Positions 59,283 to 64,000 of a DNA stretch of 64,000 nt are shown piece after piece. The notes below the pieces were generated by a model, which saw only the letters and a list, made by a program, of their open reading frames with translations, did not search any database and had not been told where the DNA came from. The stretch lies in contig VYZI01000049.1 of NCBI GenBank assembly GCA_013397695.1, forward strand, positions 2,592,862-2,656,861, read 5' to 3'. The number at the start of each line of letters is the position of its first letter. Within the stretch, counting starts at the first letter, position 1. The position numbers and the translations under genes were made by a program. The stretch is from Centropus unirufus (taxonomy: Eukaryota > Chordata > Aves > Cuculiformes > Centropidae).

Positions 59283-62200
59283 GTAATATTTTTTTCTATT
59301 CTATCCTATCCACACATTGATATAAGCAGGAGAAATGCAGCTTTACTGTTTCAATGATGACCTTGAATTAATAATCCACAGTAAGAGGAGAATCTTTTAT
59401 CTTGTGCTCAGTACAGCAGTAAAACAACTCCTGGACCAAATTTGTCCCCCCAGCAGGCTAACTCAGAAGGTGAATGAGCGATTTCTACAATCATACATGT
59501 CTCTCTAGGCATGCCTGTGATTATTTTTATAAGTCCATGCTGCACTGAATGTGTACGCTATTTCAGAATAAACTGAGTGAATATAGTACATCATCAAAGG
59601 CTTGATATATATTCTACTGTTTTTGTTCCTGTACATTTTGTCTTTTTCCCATCTCATGTATGCCTGAAACTCTGAAGAGCAGCCTTTAATTGCAATAAGT
59701 GTACAAACACGAAAAGAAACAAAGCCCAACACCCTAGATTTTATTTCCAAGTAGTCTTTGGGCAGCATTGTATCATGTTTTCCAACTACTAGTTAATACT
59801 AAGTTGCAGAGTGTTTAATTAATGTTAAATGCTATTTTTTCTGGACAAGAATGCCTTTAACGACTCATTTAAATATCAAGGCTCATATTCAAAATAATGT
59901 CATTAGAGAAACATCAACAACCACAAGGATTCATTCCAGTGAAAGACGTAATAAGAATGACTGGAGTTGGACACGTGGATTGTTGTTCTGTCTTTTATCA
60001 TGGTTTTTCCTATTTGTATTACAGCCTGTCTTAGGGTCTCGTTGGTGATTAGAGCAGAAGAATACACAAATGCAGCATCTTGGTAATGTCCTAGGTTTCA
60101 CTGATGATATTGGGTTACACAGTACGGAATTCTTCAGCTAAGAATTATACCAGTTTAGTACAAATCTGACGGATTTGTTTTTCTTGGATCCCAAGAGAGT
60201 TCCTTTTAAGACGGAGTGGTAGGTAACTGCCTGGAAGCAGTGGAAGGCTGCCTGCTACTGACATTTTGGCAAGCCCTCTCCCATCACTGAAGAGGTTTTA
60301 CAGATTGCATGAGACAGATAGCTTAGAGTGACCTGGCCAGAACTTTTCATCTTTGTCCAAGGGTTATACCATGAAAGGGGAGAACTTACTTCTCGATACC
60401 TATCTTAATCACACAACACTCTAAATTATAAATCCTTTACTACTTGAGTAAGAGTGAGGAAAACATTCTACCATATCCAGTAGCTGATTTTATTTATTGC
60501 ATCATATCTTCCATAAACCTGACACTGACATAACTCTGGCTATGAATTTAATTTATGTTTCAGATGAGCATTCCAGAAAATGTGAAGATAAGTTATTGGC
60601 ATAAAAATCTGAGTTTTACAAATGCTTTAGTGATTTTTTTTTTAATACAATACTTTAGTTCATCTTAAAGTCTCTCCTGTAGTTTCAGTTTAATTCATAA
60701 TTCATATCTGGTGGAGATATTTTATGTGAGACATGAATTCAAATTTAGGAATACATGTAATCTTTCTCAGGTGATGGTGTCAATTACTTATAATTAGTAG
60801 GTTCAGGATAAATCAAAGTATGAATGAACATGACAAAAAAACCCAATCAGACTTCAGACTTCATAATATATGTCACTGGAGCCATACACATTTTGTTGTA
60901 TTTTACTTTTGTCACATTGTACCACTTCTTCTGTACAGATAAGTCTAGTTTTGAAATAGGTCTCAGACTGCTATTTGCTTAACTAGCATAATTCTGTCAG
61001 GATGGGAGATGTATGATAACATTTTTCCTCCTAGTGGATTTGTTTTTCTCCTGAAATATAAAGTTTGGTTACCAGAAAACAGTGTGAATGTTATGACATT
61101 CAAAGAATGCAATAAAACTTGGAAACAACTTCAAATAATTGTGAATGCTGATGAGCTTGAGAGCAATTATTTTGCTCTCGCAAAAGGAGGATCATGTTTT
61201 GACCATTTTTAACTATTTCTTTTGACTTTCCCTGAGAAGTTGTGAGGTTTTTTGAGAGTTTAGTGAAGAACTTACCTGCTGTGTGCTAATTAAAGATCAC
61301 TTTTTGCTGGACACTATGAAAGCATGTACGAAAAGGATTATTCCTACTGAAGGGCTGACAAACCGACTTTAGAAAAAAAGCTTAGAGATAGTTTCTCGAA
61401 ACAGATGGTGTTTATCAGTAGTTGGAAAGTAATGATGATAACAGACCAACTGCTTAATTCTGAAAGCTAAATATTTTCATCTTGTATGAAGACTGCTGAA
61501 AATATGTTCTTGATTATTTCATATATTTATGTGATATTTTGGCGGCAAGCCTGCTTCTATTGTTGGCAAACCGACAGAAAGCTCCCTAATGGAAAGGATT
61601 GATCTGAGGTTTTCCGTCAGAATCTTGACTACATATTTCAGTTCAGAAAAAGGCAAGTCAGCCTATATGTTTCTAGGAGTATTTTTTGAGTCCAGTGGGA
61701 TATCTGGGAGCAGACTCTTGGCACTATGCTCATGACAGGTCTTTCATCAACAAATAGATGTACCCATTTTATTGCTATTTGGTTGGCAAAAGAGCTCACT
61801 GATGCATATAGAGCATTATTGATCTTTCTCACTGGTCAGAAAACAATGTGCTACATTTACTGTAACACCTCCCAGAAAAATTATACATTCTATTTGCTAT
61901 CCAGTTAAACTTGTACCAGCTCTTAGTAATATGTAAGGAATCTTTCATTGCTACCATTAAAATTTTGTAAGTAATATTTAAATTTTTTTTTTACTAATTT
62001 CTCAGGTATTAAATGTTTTCTATAACGTAGAGTGATTATTTGCTATGATAAATTTTTCATTACTGCCAAGTTTAAGGAGGAAGCAGGAACTACCAAACTT
62101 CACTGCTTAAGATTTAGGTATCTTTAAAAGCCTTCAAATAAATTCAGTAAACTTTAACTGTCAGCATATGCTTTTGAACAATTTTGTGAAGCTTTAATTC

Positions 62201-64000
62201 TGAGAGTTTAAAAAAAAAATTTGTGTTGTTTCAAGTCACTTGATAAAACATGTTTTGGCAAAGCTCCAATTTATGTTATAAATATGCATGCACGTCTACC
62301 TTCAGGCACATGTTTTCTAGCATGTTATTATGGGAAATTTTTAATATGTCACATACATTTATATGTTTGGTATCTCTGAGTATTTTAAAGATCATGGTTT
62401 TATTTGCCTTTCTATTCTTGTCAAAGGAACATAAAGTAAAAATTAAAATTCAAAGCAGTTTTTGGAAAAAAAATGCTCTCTTTAAAAGTACATTGATTGC
62501 AGTAAATATCAAAATGGATAACTCTGTGAATTTATAGGAGACATAACTAACTTTGGGGGTTTGGGTTTTTTTATTTGTTTATTGTTGGATTTTTTAAAAA
62601 GAAATCCATTATTCTAATTGCACTGCATCCAAGAACTTTATATTGTCAGACATCACAATAAGTCCACTGTGAGTTTTGCTTGAGTGTGGACTTTGAGATG
62701 AAGTCACTAACATTAATGAACAGTACAAATTAATGCATTAAGAAGTTTGAGGCTATGTAGAAACATCTATGTAAGCAACAACAGATGACAATTCTTTGTT
62801 ATGAAAAAATGCAAAAAACATGTTGTAAGATTTAAGTTAAGTGAGCTCTTGCAATTGGTTTTGCATGACAAAGTCCTGTTAGGATTTTTGTCATCATTAC
62901 TAAGTGTTTATAAATATGTACACAGAGTTATTTTTAGGAGATGAAGCCCAGATTTTGCTTTTTGGAGCTAGGTCTTCATTTGCAACATGAAAGGCAGATT
63001 TATTAAGTTGTTAAGGATTTAATGAGATTGGGGAGTAGATCATTATAGTACAGTTTTTCAGACACTTTGAAACTTAATTGTGTTATATGTTGAAAATGCT
63101 GTTATGTAAAGGCACTTACTGCTTATATGGCCTTCAACATAATTTTCTTTCTTGTTTTCTAAAATGCCCATTATATCTTTTTATTCCAATTCTCAGCTGG
63201 GAATCTCCTCTGATTCCCCTTTCACTTCCATTGACTCCACTTCAATATAGATAATTATTATGTAGCAATAGAGGCAGAACTACTCAGAGTTCTGAGTACA
63301 ACTCGAAGTTTGCCTGTAGTTTATAATACAATTTTGTCGATTTTTAAACTCCATTCTCATTCTAGGACATACTATATATAAGCATGGTTTAATCTATGGC
63401 TGACAAGCACTGCATTAATAGGGGCCCTTAATTTAGTTCATACCCCCAAAAGGACACAAGGTTCAAAGAAAAGGGCCTGAGCTGGGGAAGGTTTTGCATT
63501 TAATGGAGCTTCATTAAATTAGAGGGACTGTAGATAGATTTAGTATTTTAAATTGCTACATATCTAATTGTGATCTCCTAGGCAATTTGTTGGGTTTTGG
63601 TTTTCTTTGTTTTTTTGTCTTTAAGATGTTGGTCTGGAGAAAAAGCAGCCAGATTAATTGCAGACTACTTTTCCCTTTCTAGTTTTAATCAGTTTGTTTA
63701 GAACAATTAGGTTTTGCAGTCAAAGAACTAACTTAGTTGTAATAGATATTGTGCAGGGAAAACCTAGTGAAAAACTGTGAAGCACCTGTTAAGATGGTTG
63801 AACAAAATAAAATTCAGTTACTGACAACCTGTTCAGATCATCTAATGACTACCGTGATTTGGTGCTTTTTCTGTTCCAGCAGCCCAGGTGTTTTTATAGA
63901 TCATTTTTCACAAGATTTTCTTTTTCTACCTGCTACTGAATGAGATGTAAATAGTGTCAATGCCAAATATAGGAGTGACCATGTTATGCCACGTTCCAAT
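59283..64000 (+). other. KIF6: KIF6 intron 14 (partial), no further exon found
   Basis: I searched this stretch for the conserved KIF6 segment that follows in vertebrates (around EEMSLGCQEAFEIFKRDH in human, from memory) and did not find it. AT-rich sequence with A/T runs; no recognised repeat or gene. The next KIF6 exons should lie beyond the right edge. Confidence 0.6.

Noticed and set aside
60563..60604. Possible KIF6 exon 15 after TATGTTTCAG
   Set aside because: The frame that would join exon 14 gives DEHSRKCEDKLLA and then a stop, with no convincing donor, and does not resemble the conserved KIF6 segment expected next.
1..64000. Previously undescribed multi-gene system
   Set aside because: Only one host gene with repeat-filled introns is present. 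No gene cluster, CRISPR array, phage-like or integrated plasmid structure was seen on either strand.

Overview
The window looks like a bird (avian) nuclear chromosome: AT-rich DNA with many CR1 LINE fragments, several ending in the typical avian tail of short direct repeats (ATTCTATG-like), mariner-type DNA transposon remnants, long introns with GT-AG splice sites, and one vertebrate gene. No bacterial, plasmid or phage features were seen. I cannot name the species from the sequence alone.

The only gene I can support is KIF6 (kinesin-9 family motor), on the + strand. It starts in a CpG-rich promoter at about 300-640 (ATG at 472) and runs off the right edge. I could place 14 coding exons (472-537, 1459-1568, 5662-5736, 19363-19510, 24047-24156, 30670-30799, 36734-36940, 41735-41878, 43135-43221, 43893-43996, 52714-52819, 53518-53665, 55828-56040, 59250-59282). 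Spliced together they keep one open frame of 560 codons plus one base. This covers the whole motor domain (P-loop, switch I, switch II), the neck and the first coiled coils. Roughly the last third of the protein, judged against the human protein of about 814 residues, lies beyond base 64000. All boundaries are GT-AG.

Two observations on the gene stand out. Intron 12 (53666-55827) has the donor GTATCCTTT and a TTCCTTAAT branch site 12-13 bases before its AG, the signature of the minor (U12-dependent) spliceosome. The promoter carries an imperfect RFX X-box (GTTGCTAGGCGAG, 424-436) just upstream of the ATG, which suits a ciliary motor.

The introns are filled with old repeats. There are nine CR1 fragments: six in the sense orientation (3675-5185, 14895-16545, 20265-21391, 34955-35315, 51895-52015, 56735-57165) and three antisense (9640-10115, 40459-40845, 57517-58070). 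There is a near full-length but decayed mariner (2294-3532), an internally deleted 500-base copy of the same family (47394-47893), and a possible antisense LTR fragment (58540-59050). Three assembly gaps (8122-8185, 26110-26304, 55212-55267) all fall in introns. I found no convincing RNA gene, CRISPR array or previously undescribed multi-gene system; the novelty here is in splicing, promoter and transposon structure.
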